This document shows positions 18,669-25,342 of a DNA stretch of 26,062 nucleotides, one piece after another; the stretch's first letter is position 1, and the number at the start of each line of letters is the position of its first letter. Under the pieces are notes generated by a model. The model saw only the letters and a list, made by a program, of their open reading frames with translations. It was not told where the DNA came from and did not search any database. The stretch is from Nanobdellati archaeon (GTDB lineage: Archaea; EX4484-52; JAADEF01), in assembly GCA_015521505.1 (NCBI GenBank), contig WAOB01000121.1, positions 1 to 26,062 on the forward strand, in the 5' to 3' direction. The translations under genes were made by a program, and so were the position numbers.

Positions 18669-19523
18669 ATGAGAATGATTTTAACATCATTTATGGTTTT
18701 GGTATTTATTTCATGTCTTTTAACTTCTTCCTATGCTTTAACGTTCTTGGCACAAAAACAAAATATAGTTCTAAATTATGGTGATAAAAAACTTATCAGA
18801 GTTCCCCTATCTATAGAATATGATAAATATTATTATATAGTAAGAATAAATAATTTACTTAATGATGAGAATCTAAAAGTTTTGTTATTAGGAGAAGGTA
18901 TGAAGCCACTACATTCTACATTTAATATCTCTGATGGAAAAGACGCAGTTCTGGTTATTGATAATAGAGTTATAAAAATGAAAGAATTATATTTGATGTT
19001 TCATTATTATTCTCCTTCCTCCCGTAATATAGTTAAAAAAGTCGATGTTGAGATATTACCTATAAAAGAAGAACATTATTTAGGTGATATTATTCCAAAA
19101 GTATCTCCATCAATATATTACACTTTTAATGTATATCTTAATGCTTACATATTTCCTACGCCTTCCTATTCTTCACCTAACGACATACCTTCTTCAGAAA
19201 ACGAAAATCAACAAATCCAGGAATATAAATCTGATATAGAGAACGGTTCTGTACAAAATGATGAGGAATCAAATAGCTCTTTTAATGGTTCTTCTAACTT
19301 AACATCTTTACATAACTATTCTACTCTAGACAGATTTAATGAAGCGGTAAATGATGGGAAGATATCTATAAAAAAGGATACTAATTCGAAATATGATTCT
19401 GAAAGAAGCATTTTACCTACTGGAGAGGTTATACAAAATCCCATAGAAAGCATATCTATCAGTACTGTATTGATCTTTATTTTAGGGTTAGTAATACTTT
19501 ATATAATTTGGAGACGATTCTGA
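18669..19523 (+). CDS. Secreted, C-terminally anchored surface protein, function unknown (284 aa)
   Basis: Residues 1-23 are a signal peptide (hydrophobic core, then S-Y-A). Residues 24-170 form a small beta-rich domain with no motif I recognise. Residues ~170-240 are a Ser/Asn/Glu-rich linker with several N-x-S/T sequons, a probable glycosylated spacer. The end has L-P-T-G-E-V-I (249-255), a transmembrane helix (~265-281) and a W-R-R-F tail. Apart from the signal peptide, which holds the only cysteine, the protein is cysteine-free. It follows the giant gene after 11 bases with its own ribosome binding site, so it is probably made with it. The layout (domain, spacer, TG motif, membrane anchor, basic tail) repeats that of the 885-residue protein upstream of the giant, with a Ser/Asn spacer in place of the charged one. 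A role in holding or assembling the giant protein is inference from the shared operon. Confidence 0.75.
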   Translation: MRMILTSFMVLVFISCLLTSSYALTFLAQKQNIVLNYGDKKLIRVPLSIEYDKYYYIVRINNLLNDENLKVLLLGEGMKPLHSTFNISDGKDAVLVIDNRVIKMKELYLMFHYYSPSSRNIVKKVDVEILPIKEEHYLGDIIPKVSPSIYYTFNVYLNAYIFPTPSYSSPNDIPSSENENQQIQEYKSDIENGSVQNDEESNSSFNGSSNLTSLHNYSTLDRFNEAVNDGKISIKKDTNSKYDSERSILPTGEVIQNPIESISISTVLIFILGLVILYIIWRRF

Positions 19524-19553
19524 TTAATAAAAGATTATAGAATATTAGAATGT

Positions 19554-20447
19554 TCAAGCACCAATACTCATAATACTATATGCTATCAAACCTAATATTA
19601 TAGCATGTCTTGATCCTGCAGATATTCTTCCTTCTGCTAATTTTCCTATGACTAATCCAGCGAATATTCCTTGAATTGTTGCCAAGTTCTTAAATATTTC
19701 TTTATATTGGTCGGGATCTACAATTATAGCTCCTCCTGATATTCCTGAGGATTCGGATAAAGCAGGTATTAAGAATCTGGTCATACCTACCATAACTGCA
19801 ATAAAAATTAGGAATACAACATAACCTTGAACCATTTGTCCATGAATACTTGCACTCCTTTCCTTCTTTATCTTCTCTATTTCAAATGTGGATTTTGTTA
19901 CTGCCTCCATCACATTTGCTAAATTACCTCCAGATCTATAAGCCTCAAGAATAGTTGCTACAACCCTGTTTATTACAGGATTTTTTAATCTTTTTGCAAA
20001 ATTTATAATAGCAACATTAAACGGTATTCCCCATGAGAGTTCGTTATTCATCTTTTTAATATATGGATCTAAAGCACCATAACTACTTCTGGCAGCATAG
20101 ATAAAGGATCTATGCAAATCCATCCCGCTCCTTAAACCTTCAACTACATTTCTCATAAATAAAGGAAACTTCTCCTCTATTTCTTTAACTTTGAGATATT
20201 GAGTATATTTATAGACTGTCGGAGGAACAAGAAATACAGTTAATGCCAAGATATTAATAACATTTGAAAAGAATAAAGCACCTGCTATGTTAAGTTTTTT
20301 CACATAAGTTATGTTTAAAAGAATTAGAAATATTGCCGAAATAGTGGAAGCCATAACTATACTTAAAAAATCTAGGTCAAGATTCTTTAAACTATCCAAA
20401 AAGCTTTCTTTTGTCTTTAAATCTTTCAGTTCATTAGTTGATTTCAT
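19554..20447 (-). CDS. tadC: Type IV pilus assembly platform protein, TadC/ArlJ-like (T2SSF family), second copy
   Basis: This is an inner-membrane platform protein of an archaeal type IV pilus. The family couples ATPase motion to pilin extraction and polymerisation. Two N-terminal membrane helices (~29-48 and ~56-78) precede the cytoplasmic T2SSF domain, which has F-P-L-F-M-R-N, E-G-L-R-S-G-M-D, L-S-W-G-I-P-F and R-S-G-G-N-L (to ~170). Further helices lie at ~208-228 and ~260-295, with G-L-V-I-G-K-L-A-E-G as commonly seen at the end of ArlJ/TadC proteins. The longest frame begins at a GTG (20453), but GAGGTG at 20458-20453 overlaps that codon and stands five bases before an ATG at 20447. I therefore take 20447 as the start (297 aa). 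It is the last gene of the ATPase-platform-platform operon and follows the other platform gene after 15 bases. Paired TadC genes are usual in archaeal pilus loci. Confidence 0.88.
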   Translation of the reverse strand: MKSTNELKDLKTKESFLDSLKNLDLDFLSIVMASTISAIFLILLNITYVKKLNIAGALFFSNVINILALTVFLVPPTVYKYTQYLKVKEIEEKFPLFMRNVVEGLRSGMDLHRSFIYAARSSYGALDPYIKKMNNELSWGIPFNVAIINFAKRLKNPVINRVVATILEAYRSGGNLANVMEAVTKSTFEIEKIKKERSASIHGQMVQGYVVFLIFIAVMVGMTRFLIPALSESSGISGGAIIVDPDQYKEIFKNLATIQGIFAGLVIGKLAEGRISAGSRHAIILGLIAYSIMSIGA

Positions 20448-20452
20448 CTTCA

Positions 20453-20458
20453 CACCTC
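20453..20458 (-). promoter_or_regulatory. Ribosome binding site deciding the second platform gene start
   Basis: GAGGTG on the - strand stands five bases before the ATG at 20447. It overlaps the alternative GTG start at 20453, making that start unlikely. Confidence 0.7.
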
Positions 20459-20462
20459 TTTG

Positions 20463-21485
20463 TTATATCTCTGGCTGAGTTAATGTCAAAAATAACAAGA
20501 AAAGCATATTAACTAAAGGAATAACAATATAAGTACCTATTTTCATTATATCTAATGGTTCTAACCCCATTATCTTACTTTCAGGAATTATATTTATCAC
20601 TGCAAGAATTGCAACCAAAAACAAAGGTGCTGCTATAAGTATTGCTGTATATATATCTGCATAAGTGGATAAAGTCTCTACATACTTTTTCCTTTCTAAA
20701 CTATAATTGAATAAAGCATAGTTGCTTTTCTCAGACAAATACTCTCTTAAATTACCTCCGCTTTCGACAACAGAGAGGATACCAAACAAAATGCTTTTTA
20801 AATCATCTGATGGAGTAGTTGAGGCAACATACTTCATTGCCCTAGTTATATCTTCTCCATATACTTCTACTCTATCAACAATCCTTTTTATTTCTTTGTT
20901 TAATTCTCCATACTCTCCCATCTCAACGAGCATCTTGAATGCTTTATCTAAAGAAACAGAAGCATAAGATATTGCATATAGGTGGTTAAGCATAAAAGGT
21001 ATGTTATTTTTTATGTTTTTTTCTCTATCATTAATAATATAGAAGGGATATAAATATCCTGCTGTAAGAATCAACAAGAAAGGAAAAATTATGGAAAGAA
21101 TAATACCTGAAATAAATGTCAAAAAATTCATATCTGTTGCACTATACATTCCAAGTAGAATTCCTATTAGAAGAGAAGAGGAAAAGAAAGACAGCATAAA
21201 TAAGGAACCTACATACAATCTATAATCTACTCGTAAATTGCTTTTCTCTAAGGCATCTCTTAATGGCTCGAAGAATTGAGGATATATCTTCTCAAATTTG
21301 AAAAAAACATTAATTACCAACGGTTTTAAAGAAGATGCTTTTAATACAGATAATATATTATACCATAAATGTAAAGATTCCTTTTTTCTCCTATGGGTTT
21401 GTGTTAAATTCTTTTTCTCTAATATCCTTTTTATCTTAACTAATTCTGTATTTTCTTCCTGCCTTTTTGATTTTAACTTTATCAT
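20463..21485 (-). CDS. tadC: Type IV pilus assembly platform protein, TadC/ArlJ-like (T2SSF family), first copy
   Basis: A 340-residue polytopic membrane protein. The first ~85 residues are cytoplasmic and basic. Membrane helices lie at ~92-113, ~121-150, ~274-299 and ~312-335. Between the second and third is a T2SSF-like cytoplasmic domain with N-N-I-P-F-M-L-N, S-V-S-L-D-K-A-F, Y-G-E-D-I and V-E-S-G-G-N-L-R-E-Y-L. It is a divergent paralogue of the next gene, sharing the S-G-G-N-L turn. Together they would form the two-subunit platform that receives the ATPase in Tad-like and archaeal pilus systems. It lies 11 bases after the ATPase gene, with a weak AAAGGT before its ATG, and is clearly in the same operon. 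The adjacent ATPase and pilins make pilus assembly a firm call. An archaellum is unlikely because none of the other archaellum motor genes is present here. Confidence 0.87.
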   Translation of the reverse strand: MIKLKSKRQEENTELVKIKRILEKKNLTQTHRRKKESLHLWYNILSVLKASSLKPLVINVFFKFEKIYPQFFEPLRDALEKSNLRVDYRLYVGSLFMLSFFSSSLLIGILLGMYSATDMNFLTFISGIILSIIFPFLLILTAGYLYPFYIINDREKNIKNNIPFMLNHLYAISYASVSLDKAFKMLVEMGEYGELNKEIKRIVDRVEVYGEDITRAMKYVASTTPSDDLKSILFGILSVVESGGNLREYLSEKSNYALFNYSLERKKYVETLSTYADIYTAILIAAPLFLVAILAVINIIPESKIMGLEPLDIMKIGTYIVIPLVNMLFLLFLTLTQPEI

Positions 21486-21496
21486 AACTACAACCT

Positions 21497-23179
21497 TTAT
21501 CCTTCATTTGTAATTATCAACTTATTATTTCTCATAGCATCTAATGCAGTAGATTTGTCTTTATGATATAAACTAACATATTTGGAGAATTCAAAGAAGT
21601 TTGTTATATTGTTTCTGTCCAACCACTTTAAATATTCTAATCTATTTTCTATTTCCTTTTCTATCTCTGTTAAAGGTAATCCATACTCAGAACTTATCTT
21701 CTGAAGTAAGTAACTATTCTTCTTTATCAATACATCCTTAGCAGGATCCCATTCAAATACATCATTAACATGTGCTCTACCTGTATTTCTATCAATATCG
21801 ATTATCTCAGAGGCTTTTTTTAATCTTCTAAAACTCTTGCCAAATTGCAGTGCATGACTCATTATCAAAATAAGATCTAAGGATTCTACAAGTTCCGGAG
21901 GTAAACTAATAGGAGGTGTTTCAATTCTTTTGATTATATCTTCCACACTACCTCCGTGGATGGTACCTATAGATGGATGACCAGATGCCATTCCTTGGAA
22001 CAACACTGATGCCTCCTTACCTCTAACCTCTCCTACAATAACATAATCTGGATTTTGTCTAAAACTTTCTTTCAATAAATCAAACATTGTTATCTCACCA
22101 TATTTCTCTCCTGTTTTAGATTCTATTCCAAAACCTGCTCTCACTACAGCAGGTATCCAGTTTTCATGTGGTAATCTAAGTTCTCTAGTATCTTCTATAG
22201 AGATTATTTTGTCTTCCGGAGGTATAAATCCTACCAGAGCATTAAGCATTGTTGTTTTACCTGCACCTGTTCCTCCTGCAATAAGTATATTTACTTTGTG
22301 TTCAACTACAAACCATAAATAAGCCAAAAATTCCAATGAGACTGTTTTCAATCTATACAAATCTAAGGCAGAATAAGGTATTTTAACGAATTTTCTTATA
22401 GAAAATGTCGGTCCATGAGTTGTTACGTCACTAGACAAAGTTGCATTAACTCTTGATCCATCTGGTAATGTCCCATCAAGTAATGGCTCAGCATAAGAGA
22501 TATATCTATTACATTTTTCTGCGAGTTTTATTATAAATTCTTCAAGTTCTTGCTCATCATCATATCTTACGTTGGTCCTTAGGTTTCCATATTTTTTATG
22601 TGTGATATATATAGGTATGCCTATACCATCACATCCTATATCTTCAATAAATGGATCATGCATTAATGGTTCTATTTTCCCTAATCCAACAAAATACTTG
22701 TAGATATGATACATTATTCTGGTAAACTGTCCTGGTTTTAAAGCGATACCAAAATCTTCGAGTATTTTTATAACTTTGCTTTTTATATATTCTATTTGCT
22801 CTTCATTACTCTTAAGTTTATTAATATCTACATCAAGATAGTTTGTTATATTTTGTTTTATTGTTTCATATATTTTAATTTCTTCATCATTAAGTTCTGG
22901 TTCAATAATTGCATATTCAAGATCCTTTTCCTTATCATTCCATTTTATATTTGCATAAGCAAATGGTTGTATTAATGTGTATTTTATGTCTAAAGAAGTA
23001 ATATCTTTTATATCTGATAAAACACTAACGCCTTTTCCAGGAACGATTTTAAAATTTTCAATCTCTCTTTTGATCTTTCCTTCAATTTCCTTCAATTCCG
23101 CTATTTTTCTTCTTACAATCCCTCTTAAAGTCATAAAACTATATATATACCTTAGATGTATATATTCTTTAAGGAACAT
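21497..23179 (-). CDS. tadA: Type IV pilus assembly ATPase, TadA/VirB11-like (GspE family)
   Basis: Cytoplasmic hexameric secretion ATPase that powers pilin assembly. In the 560-residue frame the Walker A loop GGTGAGKTT is at ~302-310, the Asp box (S-I-E-D-T-R-E-L) at ~327-334, the Walker B region (V-I-V-G-E-V-R-G) at ~380-387 and the His box (H-P-S-I-G-T-I-H-G-G) at ~401-410. All catalytic motifs are intact. The ~200 N-terminal residues include the P-L-x-x-D-P-x-I-E-D-I segment that leads into the N-terminal domain of these ATPases. It heads the operon with the two platform proteins. The start is uncertain: 23179 is the longest, while an ATG at 23134 (M-T-L-R-G-I-V) is also possible. A TTTTATAAAA box at about 23189-23198 would place transcription start near 23168, downstream of the first ATG, which favours 23134. 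Neither has a good ribosome binding site. Confidence 0.93.
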   Translation of the reverse strand: MFLKEYIHLRYIYSFMTLRGIVRRKIAELKEIEGKIKREIENFKIVPGKGVSVLSDIKDITSLDIKYTLIQPFAYANIKWNDKEKDLEYAIIEPELNDEEIKIYETIKQNITNYLDVDINKLKSNEEQIEYIKSKVIKILEDFGIALKPGQFTRIMYHIYKYFVGLGKIEPLMHDPFIEDIGCDGIGIPIYITHKKYGNLRTNVRYDDEQELEEFIIKLAEKCNRYISYAEPLLDGTLPDGSRVNATLSSDVTTHGPTFSIRKFVKIPYSALDLYRLKTVSLEFLAYLWFVVEHKVNILIAGGTGAGKTTMLNALVGFIPPEDKIISIEDTRELRLPHENWIPAVVRAGFGIESKTGEKYGEITMFDLLKESFRQNPDYVIVGEVRGKEASVLFQGMASGHPSIGTIHGGSVEDIIKRIETPPISLPPELVESLDLILIMSHALQFGKSFRRLKKASEIIDIDRNTGRAHVNDVFEWDPAKDVLIKKNSYLLQKISSEYGLPLTEIEKEIENRLEYLKWLDRNNITNFFEFSKYVSLYHKDKSTALDAMRNNKLIITNEG

Positions 23180-23225
23180 TCAAAGTGATTTTATAAAAAG
23201 GTAAAAAGGCAGAGGGTGATATATA
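23180..23225. promoter_or_regulatory. Divergent promoter region between pilus ATPase and pilin operons
   Basis: Only 46 bases separate the two outermost starts. TTTTATAAAAA at 23189-23199 is nearly palindromic and could bind TBP facing either way. For the pilin, a second box TGTATATATT at about 23157-23166 would start transcription near 23187 and leave a ~39-base leader that contains the ribosome binding site GGGTGAT (23214-23220). The central box would start too close to the pilin ATG to keep that site. I infer the central box serves the ATPase operon and the outer box the pilin. Confidence 0.5.
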
Positions 23226-23702
23226 ATGAAGAGGATAAGAGTTAAGGCAGTTTCTCCTTTAATAGCAGCAGTGTTGTTGATAGTGTTTACGGTTGCAGTC
23301 GGAGCAGTTGTGTTAAATTGGATGACACAATATACTAAGGGAACTACAGAGAAAGCAGGTACAGATACAACATCAACAGTAGAGTGTGCTAAGCAGATAA
23401 TTGATATTCAAGATGTACGGTTTACTTCTGATAAAAATGGTAATAATTATTTAGAGAATGTTACATTATTTGTACAAAACTTAGGTACTGCTAAAGCGGT
23501 TATATCTACAGTATCAGTATATGATGACGAAGGAGATACATGTGAGAACACGTCTGCAAATGTACCTTTAGAGCCAGGAGCGTTTAAGGCATTTACACCG
23601 TTAGAGTATTGTTCATCTCGACAGGTGAGTAATACGACATTCACTGTAAGAGTATCTACAGATTGTGGTTCAGCAGACACGTATAAATACACCTCGAGTT
23701 AA
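23226..23702 (+). CDS. Archaeal type IV pilin, probable major subunit
   Basis: A 158-residue prepilin. The short basic leader M-K-R-I-R-V-K is followed by A-V-S-P-L-I-A-A-V-L-L, the hallmark of the archaeal type IV pilin N-terminal domain, and a hydrophobic helix to ~32. Cleavage by the archaeal prepilin peptidase is expected at or near K7/A8. The mature N-terminal helix would sit in the membrane and then pack the pilus core. The head (~53-158) is beta-rich with cysteines at 54, 106, 129 and 147 and sequons at N78 and N136. It has the best ribosome binding site of the cluster (GGGTGAT), a plausible TATA box and a strong T-rich terminator right after it, all consistent with a highly expressed major subunit. 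That ranking is inference. The nearby ATPase and platform genes would assemble it. Confidence 0.88.
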   Translation: MKRIRVKAVSPLIAAVLLIVFTVAVGAVVLNWMTQYTKGTTEKAGTDTTSTVECAKQIIDIQDVRFTSDKNGNNYLENVTLFVQNLGTAKAVISTVSVYDDEGDTCENTSANVPLEPGAFKAFTPLEYCSSRQVSNTTFTVRVSTDCGSADTYKYTSS

Positions 23703-23721
23703 AAAGTTAATTTAAATTTAA

Positions 23722-23740
23722 TTTTTTATTTTTTCTTTTT
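23722..23740 (+). terminator. T-rich archaeal transcription terminator after the first pilin
   Basis: Seventeen of nineteen bases are T, in three runs (6, 6 and 5) on the + strand, 20 bases after the pilin stop and with no hairpin needed. This is the form of intrinsic archaeal terminators. It would end most transcripts after the first pilin and let a minority read into the second pilin and the glycosyltransferase. Confidence 0.7.
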
Positions 23741-23763
23741 AATATTCTTATATTGTGGTTTTT

Positions 23764-24252
23764 ATGTTTAAAAAATCAGTCTCTCCTATAGTAGCGGAAG
23801 TCTTAATGATAACTTTAGTGATTATGATTGGTATTATTTTTCTCACATGGACAGATTACTTCTCATCCGAATCAAGAGAAAAAACAGATGAAAAGTACAA
23901 AGTTACCATATCATGTTCTTCGATGAATGCGCAAATAGAAGTGTTTTTTATTAAAAAAGGAATCTCACAAGTAAAAATTTTGATCCAAAACAAAGGAACC
24001 ATACCTTATGAAATAAAATCCTTTGAGTTATACAATAATAGAGGAGAAAGATGTTTCAATGAGAGTAATTATATTATTGATATTGGAGAATCTGAGTGGT
24101 TGATTTATAATTGTAAGGATAATTTCATTTCTTCTTGCGATGATTTCAGAAGTTTAGCATTGCTTTCTGTTTGCAATGATAAATCACTTCTCATCTCCAA
24201 ACCATTAGAAGATACAGGTAATGCATGTAAGTACACTAATCCATTTATATAA
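23764..24252 (+). CDS. Second archaeal type IV pilin, probable minor or tip subunit
   Basis: A 162-residue prepilin whose leader M-F-K-K precedes S-V-S-P-I-V-A-E-V-L-M-I and a hydrophobic helix to ~29. It is a paralogue of the upstream pilin: cysteines at 51, 97, 117 and 137 match those at 54, 106, 129 and 147, and I-Q-N-K-G-T aligns with V-Q-N-L-G-T. It has two more cysteines (125, 155), so possibly a third disulfide. A GTG nine bases earlier (23755) is in frame, but the ATG gives the usual short basic leader, and GTGGT before it could act as a weak ribosome binding site. It lies behind the terminator of the first pilin and is tightly linked to a glycosyltransferase. Lower expression and a minor or tip role are inferred. 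Confidence 0.83.
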   Translation: MFKKSVSPIVAEVLMITLVIMIGIIFLTWTDYFSSESREKTDEKYKVTISCSSMNAQIEVFFIKKGISQVKILIQNKGTIPYEIKSFELYNNRGERCFNESNYIIDIGESEWLIYNCKDNFISSCDDFRSLALLSVCNDKSLLISKPLEDTGNACKYTNPFI

Positions 24253-24257
24253 GGTGG
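24253..24257 (+). promoter_or_regulatory. Ribosome binding site selecting a TTG start for the glycosyltransferase
   Basis: GGTGG (preceded by AA of the previous stop codon) directly abuts the second pilin's stop and stands five bases before TTG at 24263. The first ATG after it (24272) is 14 bases away and the ATG at 24221 lies upstream of it, so the TTG start is favoured. Confidence 0.55.
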
Positions 24258-24262
24258 TATTT

Positions 24263-25342
24263 TTGAAAATCATGAGAATATCAACGTATCTAGATAGTGG
24301 TGGTGCAGAAACAAGTATGAGGTTATATTTAAAAGAACTTTCTAAAAGAAATGAAGTATATTTGATTTACTTTTACGGTAATGACAAGTTTAGGGAAGAG
24401 ATGGAAAAAGAGGGAATAATAACTTATCAACTACCTTTCTCTATAACAGGCATGGTAAGATCTTTGGTATTATACAAGTTCATAAAACCTGATGTAGTTC
24501 ACACTTCTTTATATAAAGCAGAATTTTTCGGTTTTCTTCTTAAAATATTCTATAGGTGTAGATTGGTGACTAACAGAGATGTGGATATATGGGATTTTAG
24601 CAAATATAGAGCATTTAATAGAATAATAGATAAGATATTTCACAAGTATCTCTATTATCTGTTTGTAGATAAAATAATTGCCATTACACATCATATAAGA
24701 AACTACATGCTTTATGATTTTGGTTTTAGAACATCAAAGATAGATGTGGTTTATTATGGATTGCCAATAAAAAATTATACTAAAAAGAAAAAAAGGTTAA
24801 ATAATAAACTAGTGGTGGGTTTTGTAGGGAGGTTGGTTTACCAAAAAGGAATAGATACGTTTGTTAAAACTCTTCTTAATTTAAAAATAAAAAAGAAGAT
24901 TGAGGTTGTGGTGTGTGGTGATGGATATTATAGAGATTTTCTAAAACTTGTTCAAAAATATATGCCCAAGAATGTCGAATTGAGATTAGAAGGACATGTT
25001 AAAAATATAAATTCATATTATGAAAAAATGCATGTGCTATTCCTCCCTACAAAATACGAAGGTTTTGGATTAGTATTTATAGAGTCCTTATTACATAACA
25101 TAATTGTTTTAACATCTAATATAAAACCTTTGGATGAAGTATTAGATAAACATGCTTTATTTTGTAAGAGTGAAAACCATGAATGTTTTGCCGAGAAGAT
25201 AGAAGAGATATATAAAAACTATGATAACATATACAACAATCTTTTCAAAGATATTGAGAATCACCTTGACAAATTCGATATAAAGAAGAATGCTAAATAC
25301 TTAGAAAATATTTATTTATCCTTAACTTATGGCAAATCTTAA
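24263..25342 (+). CDS. Family-4 (GT-B fold) glycosyltransferase
   Basis: From the TTG start the product is 359 residues. The N-terminal Rossmann half begins M-R-I-S-T-Y with the S-G-G-A-E acceptor-site loop (~12-16). The C-terminal half has V-G-F-V-G-R-L-x-x-x-K-G (~185-196) and the E-x7-E signature E-G-F-G-L-V-F-I-E (~266-274), which binds the nucleotide-sugar donor in GT4 retaining enzymes. No membrane segment is evident, so it should act at the cytoplasmic face, probably on a lipid-linked glycan. It starts 10 bases after the second pilin and is probably co-transcribed with it. Pilins, the giant protein and its partners all have many N-x-S/T sequons, so a role in building the N-glycan for these surface proteins is likely but inferred. 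Its exact sugar and acceptor cannot be read from the sequence. Its 3' end overlaps that of the convergent pelota gene by 21 bases. Confidence 0.88.
   Translation: MKIMRISTYLDSGGAETSMRLYLKELSKRNEVYLIYFYGNDKFREEMEKEGIITYQLPFSITGMVRSLVLYKFIKPDVVHTSLYKAEFFGFLLKIFYRCRLVTNRDVDIWDFSKYRAFNRIIDKIFHKYLYYLFVDKIIAITHHIRNYMLYDFGFRTSKIDVVYYGLPIKNYTKKKKRLNNKLVVGFVGRLVYQKGIDTFVKTLLNLKIKKKIEVVVCGDGYYRDFLKLVQKYMPKNVELRLEGHVKNINSYYEKMHVLFLPTKYEGFGLVFIESLLHNIIVLTSNIKPLDEVLDKHALFCKSENHECFAEKIEEIYKNYDNIYNNLFKDIENHLDKFDIKKNAKYLENIYLSLTYGKS

Noticed and set aside
19410..19433. L-P-T-G-E as a classical LPxTG sortase site
   Set aside because: The order is LPTG, not LPxTG, and no sortase is present here. The partner protein has I-T-G at the same place, so TG is the shared part.
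19554..24252. An archaellum (motility) operon
   Set aside because: The ATPase and platform proteins are compatible, but no ArlH, ArlF/G or ArlC/D/E-like gene is present. Two separate platform proteins point to a type IV pilus.
24221..24262. ATG at 24221 as the glycosyltransferase start
   Set aside because: It lies inside the second pilin and has no ribosome binding site; the extra residues do not fit the N-terminus of GT4 enzymes, and GGTGG stands before TTG 24263.
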